NCBI RefSeq assembly: GCF_005938105.1
Contig: NZ_VCPE01000002.1
Span: 1-64,000, forward strand
DNA length: 64,000 nt
Direction: 5' to 3'
DNA from: Brucella haematophila
GTDB lineage: Bacteria > Pseudomonadota > Alphaproteobacteria > Rhizobiales > Rhizobiaceae
Position numbers and translations under genes: made by a program. Below the pieces are notes generated by a model. The model saw only the letters and a program-made list of their open reading frames with translations. It did no database searches and had not been told where the DNA came from. This document shows positions 1-8,144 of this stretch, one piece after another. Numbering within the stretch: the stretch's first letter is position 1; each line of letters starts with the position of its first letter.

Positions 1-79
1 TTTTCCATCGTCGCGCCGACTGAAACCCATTGGTATTCGCGCCGTCCCGACGCCTCCCACCCATCAGGAGGCGACCGCC

Positions 80-415
80 ATGGCGAGTGAACTGGAGCTG
101 TTCGGCCTTCTCGTTTTCGGTCACGTGCTGGCGGACTATCCGTTGCAGGGTGACTTTCTCGCCAAGGCAAAAAACCGATACGCGCCGATTGCCGGTGTGC
201 CTTGGTATCAGGCGCTCGGCGCTCACTCGGCCATTCATGCCGGTTTCGTTGGCATCATCACCGGAAGCATGCTTCTCGCGATCTGCGAACTCATCATGCA
301 CTACCGGATCGATGACGCCAAATGCGCCGGGAAGATTTCATACAATCAGGATCAAGCTCTGCACATCGCCTGCAAGGCCTGGTGGACCGTGCTTGCCGTA
401 TGGGTGTTGAAATGA
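80..415 (+). CDS. DUF3307-family small membrane protein
   Basis: A 111-residue protein whose N-terminal pattern HVLADYPLQGDFLA is typical of DUF3307, a family common in phages and integrated elements with no established function. A hydrophobic stretch around residues 50-75 and another at the C-terminus suggest membrane association. The ATG at 80 is preceded by AGGAGG (66-71), a strong ribosome binding site. The stop overlaps the next gene's ATG by four bases, so the two are probably translationally coupled. The family assignment comes from the motif only. Confidence 0.7.
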   Translation: MASELELFGLLVFGHVLADYPLQGDFLAKAKNRYAPIAGVPWYQALGAHSAIHAGFVGIITGSMLLAICELIMHYRIDDAKCAGKISYNQDQALHIACKAWWTVLAVWVLK

Positions 416-1065
416 CTGAATTGAAACCGTTTCTCGAAGACATGCTTTCTATGTCCACTGGCCCAGACGGTCGCACATTGCAGATACACTTCTGCCGTCC
501 TGTCACCGCCGATGACCGTAAAGCGCTCATGGATGCCCACAACTTCGCGGCCACCCGCCCCGAGCCTGCAGCTACAGGTACGGGACTGGTGACGGTGGGC
601 GGTGAATACCTCGACGGGCATACGTGGAAACCGATGCCAGCCGGGGTAACTGACTTTGCATTGCGTGGTTTCAAAACCCGTGCACTCTGCGACCGCTCGC
701 AGGCAGATGAGCTATTGGCGTCGGAACGGGAAAAAGCACTTTTCCTTAAAACTGCGATGGAAATTGCTCAAACTCATTGCGGGATGAAAGATAAGACAAT
801 CGCCAGTCTCGAAGCCGACAACGCGGCGCTGGCTGCTCGGGTTAAGGAGTTGGACAGCGAGTGCAACGAATTGGTCGCCAAGTGCAACGAAATCATCCGC
901 CAGCGGGATCACGCTTTAAACACTTGCGCACAGATGGAAGAAGACAAGGACGCCCTCGAAGCCAAGCTCGCGGCTGCTGAAAAAGAAGCGGCAGCATGGG
1001 AGGCTAATTACAAGGCGCTGGATGCTCAGTATGCCCGCGCCGTGCTGGGAGGGAAGCCGTCATGA
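412..1065 (+). CDS. hypothetical phage-element protein with C-terminal coiled coil
   Basis: I do not recognise a family for this 217-residue protein. The N-terminal half is mixed in composition. From about residue 105 onward it becomes rich in Ala, Glu, Lys and Leu with heptad-like spacing (for example IASLEADNAALAARVKELD), which predicts a long coiled coil. The start at 412 was chosen because it overlaps the upstream stop as ATGA; an in-frame upstream ATG at 322 would run deep into the preceding gene. Its stop in turn overlaps the next small ORF by ATGA. A structural or scaffolding role is possible but is only a guess. Confidence 0.6.
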   Translation: MTELKPFLEDMLSMSTGPDGRTLQIHFCRPVTADDRKALMDAHNFAATRPEPAATGTGLVTVGGEYLDGHTWKPMPAGVTDFALRGFKTRALCDRSQADELLASEREKALFLKTAMEIAQTHCGMKDKTIASLEADNAALAARVKELDSECNELVAKCNEIIRQRDHALNTCAQMEEDKDALEAKLAAAEKEAAAWEANYKALDAQYARAVLGGKPS

Positions 1066-1163
1066 AGTGGTTCGCGCTATGGATGAATATCGTCTTTTAC
1101 CCGCAATATTGCCGTCGTGTGAGCCTTGGCAACGGAAAGTGGAAGTGGGAGCCTTTGCCATGA
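1062..1163 (+). CDS. 33-residue small ORF, translationally coupled on both sides
   Basis: The ATG at 1062 overlaps the stop of the upstream gene as ATGA, and its own TGA overlaps the next gene's ATG at 1160 in the same way. The predicted product is Trp- and aromatic-rich, starting MKWFALWMNIVFYPQYC. The exact double overlap matches the spacing style of its neighbours and argues that it is translated. No family is recognised, and 33 codons is short enough that chance cannot be excluded. Confidence 0.45.
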   Translation: MKWFALWMNIVFYPQYCRRVSLGNGKWKWEPLP

Positions 1164-1492
1164 CCCTCATTGACAGACTATCCAAGCTGGAAGGGCCTGA
1201 TTGGGAAATAAGCTGCGAGGTTCTTTCATCTCTTATTTCCATTGACGATCCTGACGCGAAAGATTTTTACGGGTCAGGTCAGGATTACACGGCCTCTGTA
1301 GACGCGGCAATCGCGCTGGCTGAGCGACTTTTCCCCGGCACGGAATATGAGTTCACCAATCTGTACAACATCGTTCGCGTGACAATCGAGATGAACGGCG
1401 AGTACGGAGGCTTTCACGGCGAGCATGTCAATTCGCTACCGATTGCAATCTGCATCGCCATCTTGCGCGCAAAGGAGGCCAGCAAGCCATGA
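1160..1492 (+). CDS. phage ABA-sandwich-like hypothetical protein
   Basis: This 110-residue protein starts MTLIDRLSKLEGPDWEISC. That opening resembles the small phage proteins annotated as ABA-sandwich domain proteins, which are frequent in rhizobial prophages and have no known function. The start at 1160 has GGGAG about 8 bases upstream and fits the ATGA overlap with the preceding small ORF; the in-frame codon at 1022 would overlap an unrelated gene by 44 bases. The C-terminus (AICIAILRAKE) is typical of the group. Its stop overlaps the next small ORF by ATGA. Confidence 0.6.
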   Translation: MTLIDRLSKLEGPDWEISCEVLSSLISIDDPDAKDFYGSGQDYTASVDAAIALAERLFPGTEYEFTNLYNIVRVTIEMNGEYGGFHGEHVNSLPIAICIAILRAKEASKP

Positions 1493-1626
1493 TCAATGAA
1501 ATCCGCTGGCAGCTTTTCAAAGCCCTATCGTGGATAGGCTGGAAGGTCTGCCCCGAACCACACCGGACGCGCTTGCAGCAAGTCACTCCCACTTGGAAAC
1601 AGTATGAGGCCAGCCATGCCGAGTAA
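1489..1626 (+). CDS. 45-residue small ORF in the element's gene chain
   Basis: The ATG at 1489 overlaps the preceding stop as ATGA, and AAGGAGG at 1471-1477 is a strong ribosome binding site. The product begins MINEIRWQLFKALSWIGWK and is basic and Trp-rich. It overlaps the next gene's start by 11 bases. No family is recognised. The strong ribosome binding site and coupling make translation likely, while function is unknown. Confidence 0.45.
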   Translation: MINEIRWQLFKALSWIGWKVCPEPHRTRLQQVTPTWKQYEASHAE

Positions 1627-1891
1627 GGAAATCACGAACGCCGCGAAAGCCATTTATGAAAGCCGTAATGGTGCAGGGCGCACTCCGTGGTCGCAATTGC
1701 CGTGGTCGCATAAGGTACCGTACTTGGACGATGCAGAGGCGGCGAGAAAATCTTTCCTAACCGCTCTACAGGAGCCAACTGAGGCTATGGTTTGCGCAGT
1801 CGATCACGACGATTGCGCCACACCAGACAACGCACAGCGCGCTTGGCGAAAGATGCTCGCCGCCAGCCCACTTGGGGAGCAGAGCGAATGA
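1616..1891 (+). CDS. hypothetical phage-element protein
   Basis: A 91-residue protein beginning MPSKEITNAAKAIYESRN. I chose the ATG at 1616 because GAGGCC lies 6-10 bases upstream; another in-frame ATG at 1604 has no comparable site. The sequence contains two WSQLPW/WSHKVPY-like segments followed by a region with AARKSFLTALQEPTEAM, a pattern often seen in small phage proteins of Rhizobiales that carry a short conserved helix around EPTEAM. No biochemical function is known to me. The stop overlaps the next ATG by four bases. Confidence 0.55.
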   Translation: MPSKEITNAAKAIYESRNGAGRTPWSQLPWSHKVPYLDDAEAARKSFLTALQEPTEAMVCAVDHDDCATPDNAQRAWRKMLAASPLGEQSE

Positions 1892-2097
1892 AGCTGACGG
1901 AAGAAGATCGCAAGTTCCTGTCATGCCTCAAATCGGATGGAGGGCCTACGGGGTCTTGGAGCATCCCGACCGCCACGCGCGCACAGGACCGCGCCCGCAC
2001 TAGAGCCAAAAAATACGGATGGGCTGTTTTCGACCGCAAGGCATGGGCGTGGCGCATCACCGACGCCGGTCGCCAAGCCCTGAAAGGCGGGGAGTAG
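1888..2097 (+). CDS. small basic hypothetical protein, possible winged-helix fold
   Basis: A 69-residue basic protein starting MKLTEEDRKFLSCLKSDGG. Its arrangement, an N-terminal helix then an Arg/Lys-rich segment (ARTRAKKYGWAVFD) and a C-terminal WRITDAGRQAL, resembles winged-helix domains in which the last motif forms the wing and closing helix. DNA binding is therefore plausible but unproven. The start at 1888 overlaps the upstream stop as ATGA, and the next gene begins directly after its stop codon. Confidence 0.5.
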   Translation: MKLTEEDRKFLSCLKSDGGPTGSWSIPTATRAQDRARTRAKKYGWAVFDRKAWAWRITDAGRQALKGGE

Positions 2098-2361
2098 ATG
2101 CGTATCACCGATCTTGAGAAGTTTGCGCTTGAGCAGATTTGGCGACCTTACCAGAGCACGGTTGGCTATGAGAAAAGGCTTGAGCGTCTGCCCGTCTCGC
2201 TGGAAAGCACCGCCGAAAGTCTGAAACAAGATACCGAATGGACCCGCTGTGTTCTTGACCGTTTGCGAGGCATGAACCGGCACAGGCGCATTACCTTCCC
2301 CTCATATATTCAGCATCCGCTTGTCGATTTGGTTCGCGCCGCAATGCGGGAAAGGGAGTGA
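2098..2361 (+). CDS. hypothetical phage-element protein
   Basis: An 87-residue, charged, mostly helical protein that begins immediately after the preceding stop codon, with GGGGAG (2089-2094) as ribosome binding site inside the upstream gene. No family is recognised. Its position as the last gene before the excisionase/integrase module suggests it belongs to the same early transcript. A 22-codon ORF (2364-2432) sits between it and the next gene but has little support. Confidence 0.5.
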   Translation: MRITDLEKFALEQIWRPYQSTVGYEKRLERLPVSLESTAESLKQDTEWTRCVLDRLRGMNRHRRITFPSYIQHPLVDLVRAAMRERE

Positions 2362-2437
2362 GGATGTCAGCATCAGGGAGTTCTACTTTTCAACGTCAAC
2401 CAAGGGCGGGCACCGGAGGCTTTGAGAGGTAAATACG

Positions 2438-2833
2438 ATGAGTGCAGTACAGAAGCGCATTGCAGACCTAGACGAAGATGAACTGATCTCGCTTGCAGAT
2501 GCAGTAGAGATATTCTTTTCTGGGCGGCTGACGAAATCGTCTTTGCGGACAGAAGCGGCGAAGGGAAACCTAGAAATCATCCGCATCGCAAACAAGGATT
2601 TCGTGACGCGTAACGGCATAAGAAGGATGATTGAAAGATGTCGCGTAAGAGAAGCCCCGCAAGGCTCTGGTTCCGATCAGACACCGGGACTTGGTTCATT
2701 AAAGACGGAGAAAAGCGTATCAGCACAGGATGCGCTAAGGATGAGACTGAACGGGCAGAACAAGTTCTCCGCGAATACGTCACGTCCAAATATGAGCCAG
2801 TCAGGGGAGGTTCTTCGGCTGCAATCACGATAG
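2438..2833 (+). CDS. excisionase-like small DNA-binding protein
   Basis: A 131-residue protein whose first ~68 residues contain an excisionase-like helix-turn-helix layout: a Leu-rich helix (ELISLADAVEIFFSG), a second helix (KSSLRTEAAKGNL) and a basic strand ending in NGIRRMIERC. It directly precedes and overlaps the integrase gene, the usual place for a recombination directionality factor. The last ~65 residues are low-complexity and overlap the integrase reading frame by 196 bases, so they may be constrained mainly by the integrase. It could instead regulate transcription. GAGAGG (2426-2431) is a candidate ribosome binding site. Confidence 0.6.
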   Translation: MSAVQKRIADLDEDELISLADAVEIFFSGRLTKSSLRTEAAKGNLEIIRIANKDFVTRNGIRRMIERCRVREAPQGSGSDQTPGLGSLKTEKSVSAQDALRMRLNGQNKFSANTSRPNMSQSGEVLRLQSR

Positions 2834-3699
2834 GTGATGTCTTGCTGGTCTACCTCGATGAGAAGGCCAGCCGCACTTCAAGGCCAAGGGAAACAGAAGC
2901 AGCCGTCAACAGGCTGAATGACTTCTTCGGTGCGGATGCAATCAATGAAATACGCGGCAAGAGATGCAGAGAGTTTGCCGATCATAGGAACACAGAGAGC
3001 GGCGCGAGGCGGGATTTGGAAGTCCTGCGCGCCGCTATAAATCATTATCACAAGGAATACGGGTTGGATGTCGTACCGGCGGTAACATTGCCAGACAAGA
3101 GCCTGCCGAGGGAAAGATGGCTAACCCGGAATGAAGTGGCGGCGCTTATAAAAGCCGCTAGGAAGCTCCAAAAGTGCGATCACATAATCCGGCTTGTTCT
3201 TATCGGCACATATACCGGAACGCGCCTGTCGCCCATTCTGGGGCTGCAATGGATGCCAAATACTACAGGCGGATATGTTGATCTGGATAAAGGGGTCATC
3301 TACCGCAAAGCCATGGGGGAGCGGGTAGCTCATAACAAGCGCAAGCCACCGGCAAAGATACCACCGCGCTTGTTGCGGTTCCTTCGTTACTGGAAGGCGC
3401 AGGACGAAGCATGGAGTGCCGAGCAGGCAAAGACTGTCAGCTTGCGCCATATCGTGCATTTCAACGGGGAGAAGATAACCAAGCCACATAAGGCATTCCG
3501 CTCGGTGCGGGCTGAGGCTGGTTTAGGGGAAGATGTCACACCGCATGTCTTGCGCCACACAAGGGCGACTTGGCTTGCTCAGGCTGGTGTAGATGCCCAC
3601 CAGGCAGCAGCGTCTTTGGGTATGACAGTGGAAGAGTTCGAAAGGACTTATTCGCATGTATCGCCGCTATTCCAGAAGGATGCGGCCAATGCGTTCTGA
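2638..3699 (+). CDS. tyrosine-type site-specific integrase
   Basis: A 353-residue phage-type integrase that would catalyse strand exchange between element and chromosomal attachment sites. The catalytic residues can be placed: Arg196 in GTYTGTRLSP, the HxxR box His303/Arg306 in HVLRHTRATW, and the nucleophile Tyr338 in ERTYSHVSP. The N-terminal ~60 residues look like an arm-binding region and residues ~65-150 like the core-binding domain (SAM-like). Length is normal and no disruption is visible, so the enzyme may be active. The gene starts 196 bases inside the excisionase-like gene in another frame; the ATG at 2638 gives the MSRKRSPARLWFR N-terminus, which is plausible for this group. The adjacent tRNA-Pro is the probable target. 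Confidence 0.93.
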   Translation: MSRKRSPARLWFRSDTGTWFIKDGEKRISTGCAKDETERAEQVLREYVTSKYEPVRGGSSAAITIGDVLLVYLDEKASRTSRPRETEAAVNRLNDFFGADAINEIRGKRCREFADHRNTESGARRDLEVLRAAINHYHKEYGLDVVPAVTLPDKSLPRERWLTRNEVAALIKAARKLQKCDHIIRLVLIGTYTGTRLSPILGLQWMPNTTGGYVDLDKGVIYRKAMGERVAHNKRKPPAKIPPRLLRFLRYWKAQDEAWSAEQAKTVSLRHIVHFNGEKITKPHKAFRSVRAEAGLGEDVTPHVLRHTRATWLAQAGVDAHQAAASLGMTVEEFERTYSHVSPLFQKDAANAF

Positions 3700-3808
3700 C
3701 CAATAAATGAGCCTTTCGGTCCGTAATCGGTCCGTGGCGCGAATTAGTAAAATATACAAGAAAATCAGTAAATCGGGAATTGTCCAAGTCTATCAATGAC
3801 TTGAAAGA

Positions 3809-3885
3809 TGGTCGGAGTGAGAGGATTTGAACCTCCGACCCCCTCGTCCCGAACGAGGTGCGCTACCAGGCTGCGCTACACTCCG
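3809..3885 (-). tRNA. tRNA-Pro (anticodon CGG)
   Basis: Read on the minus strand, the 77-base sequence folds as a tRNA: acceptor stem CGGAGTG pairs with CACTCCG, and a D-arm, a TTCAAATC T-loop and an encoded CCA end are present. The anticodon arm is CCTCG-TTCGGGA-CGAGG, giving anticodon CGG (Pro). Its 3' end faces the integrase gene and it is the likely integration target; the gene is intact, as expected if the element restored the tRNA 3' end. Confidence 0.95.
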
Positions 3886-3926
3886 AACCAGTTGGTCGCA
3901 ACCAGACGGTGCGACCGTTGAGGCGG

Positions 3927-3955
3927 CTTATAACGCTGCATTTTTGATGCCGCAA
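3927..3955 (-). promoter_or_regulatory. candidate sigma-70-type promoter of tRNA-Pro
   Basis: On the minus strand a TTGCGG hexamer (3950-3955) and TATAAG (3927-3932) are separated by 17 bases, with the -10 about 42 bases before the tRNA 5' end. Spacing and sequence are close to the housekeeping consensus. No experimental support. Confidence 0.45.
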
Positions 3956-4012
3956 GAGCATGACGCAGTTTTTTTGCGGTCACAATCGCGACCGCTCATA
4001 AATGTCACAGGA

Positions 4013-4864
4013 TCAAAGCGCTTCGGCTGGAAAGACGGGCGTAAAGCCTGCGCCATAGGCGACGAAATGCGGATTGGCGAAGCCCTTCACCCCCTGCCCG
4101 GCGCGCTGTCCATAGACAAACGGCTTGCCGTCGATGGTGGCGGTCATGCCGCCTGCGGCTCGCAGCACCGCATCGCCGGCCGCCGTATCCCATTCCATCG
4201 TCGGCGCAAAACGCGGATAGATATCCGCCTCACCGCGCGCGATCAGGCAAAACTTCAAGGACGAACCGACCGAGACATGGCCGGAAATCTGGTTCGCCTG
4301 CAGAAAGCGTTCGGTTTCAGGCGTGTTGTGCGAACGGCTGCACACGGCAATGCGTTGCGCGGCAGCCTCCCTTGCCCGGATTGCACGGCGGCGGACAATC
4401 TTGTGATCCGCAGTCGTTTCCGCTTCCTCGGCACGGTTGCCCGCACCCGAAAATAGCAGATTACGGGCCGGAGCGTAGACAATGCCCGCGACCGGCACAC
4501 CATCTTCGATCAGGCCGATATTGACGGTAAAATCGCCATTGCGCAGCAGAAATTCCCGCGTGCCGTCCAGAGGATCAACGAGCAGAAAGCGCCGTCCGAG
4601 ATGGGTCGGAAGACGACCGGCGGACACCTCTTCCTCGGCCACGACCGGGATATCGGGTGCTACCGACGACAATGCCGCGAGGATGATCGCCTCGGCGGCA
4701 CGGTCTGCCTCGGTGACAGGCGATTCATCCTTTTTGCGCTCGACGGCGCAGCCATCGACATAGTGCTTCATGATGACCCGGCCAGCCTCAAGCACGGCCT
4801 CTTCAAAAACGGCGAGCAAGGCTGCGCCGTTGGGGTCTGCTTTGGGAGAGGCTGGAATGTTCAT
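4013..4864 (-). CDS. cysQ: 3'(2'),5'-bisphosphate nucleotidase CysQ
   Basis: A 283-residue member of the inositol-monophosphatase-like family that hydrolyses 3'-phosphoadenosine 5'-phosphate to AMP, removing an inhibitory by-product of PAPS use. Metal-binding motifs are visible: the acidic cluster EEE near residue 77, DPLDGT at 97-102 (DPLDGTREFLLRNGDFTVN) and WDTAAGD around residue 225. It is the last gene of the cysD-cysNC-cysQ unit, three bases after cysNC, which supports CysQ rather than an inositol phosphatase. The ATG at 4864 leaves no upstream gap. Confidence 0.92.
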   Translation of the reverse strand: MNIPASPKADPNGAALLAVFEEAVLEAGRVIMKHYVDGCAVERKKDESPVTEADRAAEAIILAALSSVAPDIPVVAEEEVSAGRLPTHLGRRFLLVDPLDGTREFLLRNGDFTVNIGLIEDGVPVAGIVYAPARNLLFSGAGNRAEEAETTADHKIVRRRAIRAREAAAQRIAVCSRSHNTPETERFLQANQISGHVSVGSSLKFCLIARGEADIYPRFAPTMEWDTAAGDAVLRAAGGMTATIDGKPFVYGQRAGQGVKGFANPHFVAYGAGFTPVFPAEAL

Positions 4865-4867
4865 CGC

Positions 4868-6814
4868 TCAGATCGACCAGGAATCGCTACCATAACTGCC
4901 GATGACACCACGTTCGGCCAGATACTTTTCTACTTCCGCGACCAGTTCGTCAACATTGCGCCCCGTCGTATCGAGACGCAATTCTGGCGAAACCGGCGCT
5001 TCGTAAGGCGAATCGATGCCCGTAAAGGACTTGATTTCACCGCGCAGCGCTTGCGCATAGAGGCCTTTCGGGTCGCGCGCAATGCATTCCTCAATTGGCG
5101 TATCGACGAAGATTTCGATGAATTCCCCTTCCGGCACTCGCGCACGCACAGTGTCGCGCTCGGATCGGAACGGAGAAATGAACGAAACCAGCGTGATCAG
5201 CCCGGCATCCGCCATCAGCCGCGCCACTTCGCCGACGCGGCGGATATTTTCCGCCCGGTCCGCATCGGAAAAGCCGAGATCGCTGTTAAGACCATGGCGG
5301 ACATTGTCGCCATCCAGCAGATAAGTGTGCTTGCCGAGCGCATGAAGACGCTGTTCCAGCCGGTTGGCGATGGTTGACTTGCCCGAACCGGAAAGGCCGG
5401 TAAACCAGAGCACCGCCGGCTTCTGGAATTTCTGTGCGGCCCGTGCCTTGCTGTCGAGGTCGAAAGCCTGCAAATGCACATTGGTCGCCTGGCGAAGCGC
5501 GCTGTCGATCATGCCCGCGCCAACAGTCGCATTGGACACACGGTCGATCAGCACGAAAGCGCCGGTAACGCGGTTATCGGCATAAGGATCGAGCACAATC
5601 GGATCCGCCGTCTGGAGATAGCAGAAACCAACCTCGTTGAGATCGAGACGCGCCGCATCCTCGCGCGCAAATGTGTTCACGTCCGTCCGATATTTGATCT
5701 CGCTCACCGTCACCGGCGTCTGGTCGGTCTCGGTGCGCAGCAGATAAGAGCGTCCCGGCTGCAAGGCATCTTCGCCGAACCAGACAATATTGGCCGCGAA
5801 GCGATCCGCCACGTCCGGCCGCGCTTCTGCGCCAACCAGCATATTCCCGCGCGAAACCTCAATCTCGTCTTCGAGCACCAGCGTGACAGCCTGACCTTCC
5901 GAGGCACGAGGCAGATCACCGTCATAGGTGGCGATACGCTTCACGCGCGACTGCTTGCCGGATTTGGCCACGACAACCGTGTCGCCTGCCGCAATAGAGC
6001 CGGAAGCTACCGTGCCGGAAAAGCCGCGGAAATCCAGATTGGGCCGGTTCACATATTGCACCGGGAAACGGAACGGTTTGGCTGCGGCTTCCGTATCGAT
6101 GCGCACAGTTTCCAGATGTTCGAGCAGATGCGGCCCCTGATACCAGCCGATGCGCGGCGACAGGCTGGTGACATTGTCGCCATAGCGCGCCGAAAGCGGG
6201 ATCGGCTGGATGCTGGCAAAACCAAGGTCTTTGGCGAAGCTTATATAATCGGCAACGATACGGTCGAACGCTTCTTGCGAGAAATCGACGAGGTCGATCT
6301 TGTTCACCGCCAGCACAATATGGCGAATGCCAAGCAGCGAAGCGATGAAGGAATGACGGCGCGTCTGCGTCAGTACGCCCTGCCGCGCATCGATCAGCAC
6401 CACCGCCAGATCGGCGGTCGAAGCGCCCGTCGCCATATTGCGCGTATATTGCGCATGGCCAGGCGTATCGGCGACGATGAACTTGCGGCGCGGTGTCGAA
6501 AAGAACCGATAGGCGACATCGATGGTGATGCCCTGCTCGCGCTCGGCTTCCAGACCGTCAACCAGCAGTGCAAAGTCGAAATCATCATCCGTCGTGCCGA
6601 ACTTGCGGCTGTCATTCTTGAGCGCGGCAAGCTGGTCTTCGAAAATCAGCTTTGTGTCATAGAGCAGACGCCCAATCAGCGTCGACTTGCCGTCATCGAC
6701 GGAGCCGCAGGTGAGAAAACGCAACAGCGTCTTGCGTTCCTGATCGGCCAGAAACTCGGTCACGGCTGCGCTGGTTACGGAAGGCTGGCCCAAAGGCTTT
6801 ATCGCGGCGTTCAT
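4868..6814 (-). CDS. cysNC: bifunctional sulfate adenylyltransferase subunit 1 / adenylylsulfate kinase (CysN-CysC)
   Basis: A 648-residue fusion. The N-terminal GTPase (G1 GSVDDGKS 37-44, DTPGH 116-120, NKID 171-174), followed by beta-barrel domains, drives APS synthesis together with CysD. The C-terminal ~190 residues are an APS kinase with P-loop GLSGSGKS at 473-480, which phosphorylates APS to PAPS. The layout is that of rhizobial NodQ/CysNC proteins. The start overlaps the cysD stop by one base (TAATG), so the two subunits are probably made in coupled fashion. All key motifs are intact. Because the downstream reductase CysH looks APS-specific, the kinase domain may serve sulfation or another PAPS need rather than cysteine synthesis. 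Confidence 0.95.
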   Translation of the reverse strand: MNAAIKPLGQPSVTSAAVTEFLADQERKTLLRFLTCGSVDDGKSTLIGRLLYDTKLIFEDQLAALKNDSRKFGTTDDDFDFALLVDGLEAEREQGITIDVAYRFFSTPRRKFIVADTPGHAQYTRNMATGASTADLAVVLIDARQGVLTQTRRHSFIASLLGIRHIVLAVNKIDLVDFSQEAFDRIVADYISFAKDLGFASIQPIPLSARYGDNVTSLSPRIGWYQGPHLLEHLETVRIDTEAAAKPFRFPVQYVNRPNLDFRGFSGTVASGSIAAGDTVVVAKSGKQSRVKRIATYDGDLPRASEGQAVTLVLEDEIEVSRGNMLVGAEARPDVADRFAANIVWFGEDALQPGRSYLLRTETDQTPVTVSEIKYRTDVNTFAREDAARLDLNEVGFCYLQTADPIVLDPYADNRVTGAFVLIDRVSNATVGAGMIDSALRQATNVHLQAFDLDSKARAAQKFQKPAVLWFTGLSGSGKSTIANRLEQRLHALGKHTYLLDGDNVRHGLNSDLGFSDADRAENIRRVGEVARLMADAGLITLVSFISPFRSERDTVRARVPEGEFIEIFVDTPIEECIARDPKGLYAQALRGEIKSFTGIDSPYEAPVSPELRLDTTGRNVDELVAEVEKYLAERGVIGSYGSDSWSI

Positions 6815-7734
6815 TAGAAATAGCCCTCGCGCTTCTTCTTTTCCATGGAACCGGCTTCATCGCGGTCGATGGCACGGCCCTGACGTTCCGACGTACGGGC
6901 GATCAGCATTTCCTCGACAATATCCGAGAGGCTTGAGGCGCTGGATTCAATCGCGCCAGTCAGGGGGTAGCAGCCGAGCGTGCGGAAACGGACAAGCCGG
7001 TCTTCCACCTTTTCACCATTCCGCAGCTTCATGCGGTCATCATCGACCATGATCAGCATGCCGTCGCGCTCCACCACCGGGCGGCGAGCGGCGAAATAGA
7101 GCGGCACGATGGGAATATTTTCCTGCAAAATATACTGCCAGATGTCGAGTTCGGTCCAGTTCGACAGTGGAAAGACGCGGATCGATTCACCGGCTGCAAC
7201 GCGCGTGTTGTAGACCTTCCACATTTCGGGACGCTGGTTCTTCGGGTCCCAGCCGTGCTGCGCATTGCGGAACGAGAAAATGCGCTCCTTGGCGCGGGAT
7301 TTTTCCTCATCGCGACGCGCGCCGCCAAAAGCTGCATCGAATTTGTACTTGTCGAGTGCCTGCCGCAGACCGACCGTCTTCATCACATGGGTATGGACAT
7401 TCGAACCATGGCTGAAAGGGCCGACGCCATCGCGCACGCCATCTTCATTGATATGCACCAGAAGCTCGAAGCCCTTTTCGCGCGCCTGCGCATCGCGAAA
7501 CTCGATCATCTCGCGGAACTTCCAGGTCGTATCGACATGCAGAAAGGGAAATGGCGGTGGTGCTGGATAAAACGCCTTCATCGCCAGATGCATCATGACC
7601 GACGAATCCTTGCCCACCGAATAGAGCATGACGGGATTGGAAAAGGTTGCGGCGACTTCGCGAAAAATATGGATCGCTTCTGCTTCGAGACGCTGCAGAT
7701 GCGTCAGGTTCTTGGTCAGGGATGCATGATGCAC
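6814..7734 (-). CDS. cysD: sulfate adenylyltransferase subunit 2 CysD
   Basis: This 306-residue protein is the catalytic subunit of ATP sulfurylase, forming APS from sulfate and ATP. The PP-loop is visible in [19 protein letters not shown] (near residue 38), and the conserved [19 protein letters not shown] follows later. The start appears to be GTG at 7734 (no in-frame ATG fits), with GGGAG about 12 bases upstream. First gene of the cysD-cysNC-cysQ unit; its promoter should lie in 7735-8144. Partner CysN is encoded directly downstream. Confidence 0.95.
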   Translation of the reverse strand: MHHASLTKNLTHLQRLEAEAIHIFREVAATFSNPVMLYSVGKDSSVMMHLAMKAFYPAPPPFPFLHVDTTWKFREMIEFRDAQAREKGFELLVHINEDGVRDGVGPFSHGSNVHTHVMKTVGLRQALDKYKFDAAFGGARRDEEKSRAKERIFSFRNAQHGWDPKNQRPEMWKVYNTRVAAGESIRVFPLSNWTELDIWQYILQENIPIVPLYFAARRPVVERDGMLIMVDDDRMKLRNGEKVEDRLVRFRTLGCYPLTGAIESSASSLSDIVEEMLIARTSERQGRAIDRDEAGSMEKKKREGYF

Positions 7735-8144
7735 GACATTTACTCCCGGAAACCGGATAGAGACGAGAAAGCAGGATTACGGTTCTGACGGAGCGAAATC
7801 GGCACCCTGATTAAGTTGGCCGCATTGTCGTGAAAAGCAACCCAAAAGTGAAAGAACGCTTTCGCGTATTCCGATGAACCTGCGCGAAAAACTTGCAGTC
7901 TTGACCACAAGGCGGGAACAAACTTGCGCAGCCGGCAAAAAGCGAAATTTCGCTTAAATGGCGGAAAATCCTACTAAATTTGTGATATTTAGCGCTTTTG
8001 GAGATCAAAAGCCGGATAAATTCTTGCTCAAAAAGGCGAAGCCTCACGGGCATCTGATGATGCGCGGGACGGACAGGCGCTCATTTTGAGAGGGAGATTT
8101 TGAAAGCACCCAACGGGCCAAACCGCCGTGGGGCCTAGAATGGA
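7735..8144. other. intergenic region upstream of cysD and downstream of the LuxR-type gene
   Basis: About 410 bases with no convincing gene. It must hold the promoter for the minus-strand cysD operon and the 3' end of the LuxR-type transcript. An 80-codon minus-strand reading frame (7811-8053) shows no recognisable motif or good ribosome binding site. I could not identify a confident promoter, operator or terminator here. Confidence 0.5.

Larger units (their letters stand above)
1..3812 (+). mobile_element. right end of a tRNA-Pro-integrated phage-like element (left end outside window)
   Basis: A run of short, tightly packed plus-strand genes ends in an excisionase-like gene and a tyrosine integrase. 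The integrase stops about 110 bases short of the 3' end of a tRNA-Pro gene on the opposite strand. Tyrosine integrases commonly recombine at tRNA 3' ends, so the element most likely lies to the left of the tRNA. I saw no second copy of the tRNA 3' end in positions 1-3700, so the distal attachment site should be left of the window. The exact boundary is inferred. Confidence 0.75.

Noticed and set aside
2364-2432. A 22-codon frame between two phage-element genes
   Set aside because: Too short and low-complexity to support without conservation data, although it begins three bases after a stop codon.
7811-8053. An 80-codon minus-strand frame upstream of cysD
   Set aside because: Rich in Phe/Ser/Cys without any recognisable pattern and lacks a ribosome binding site; probably non-coding.
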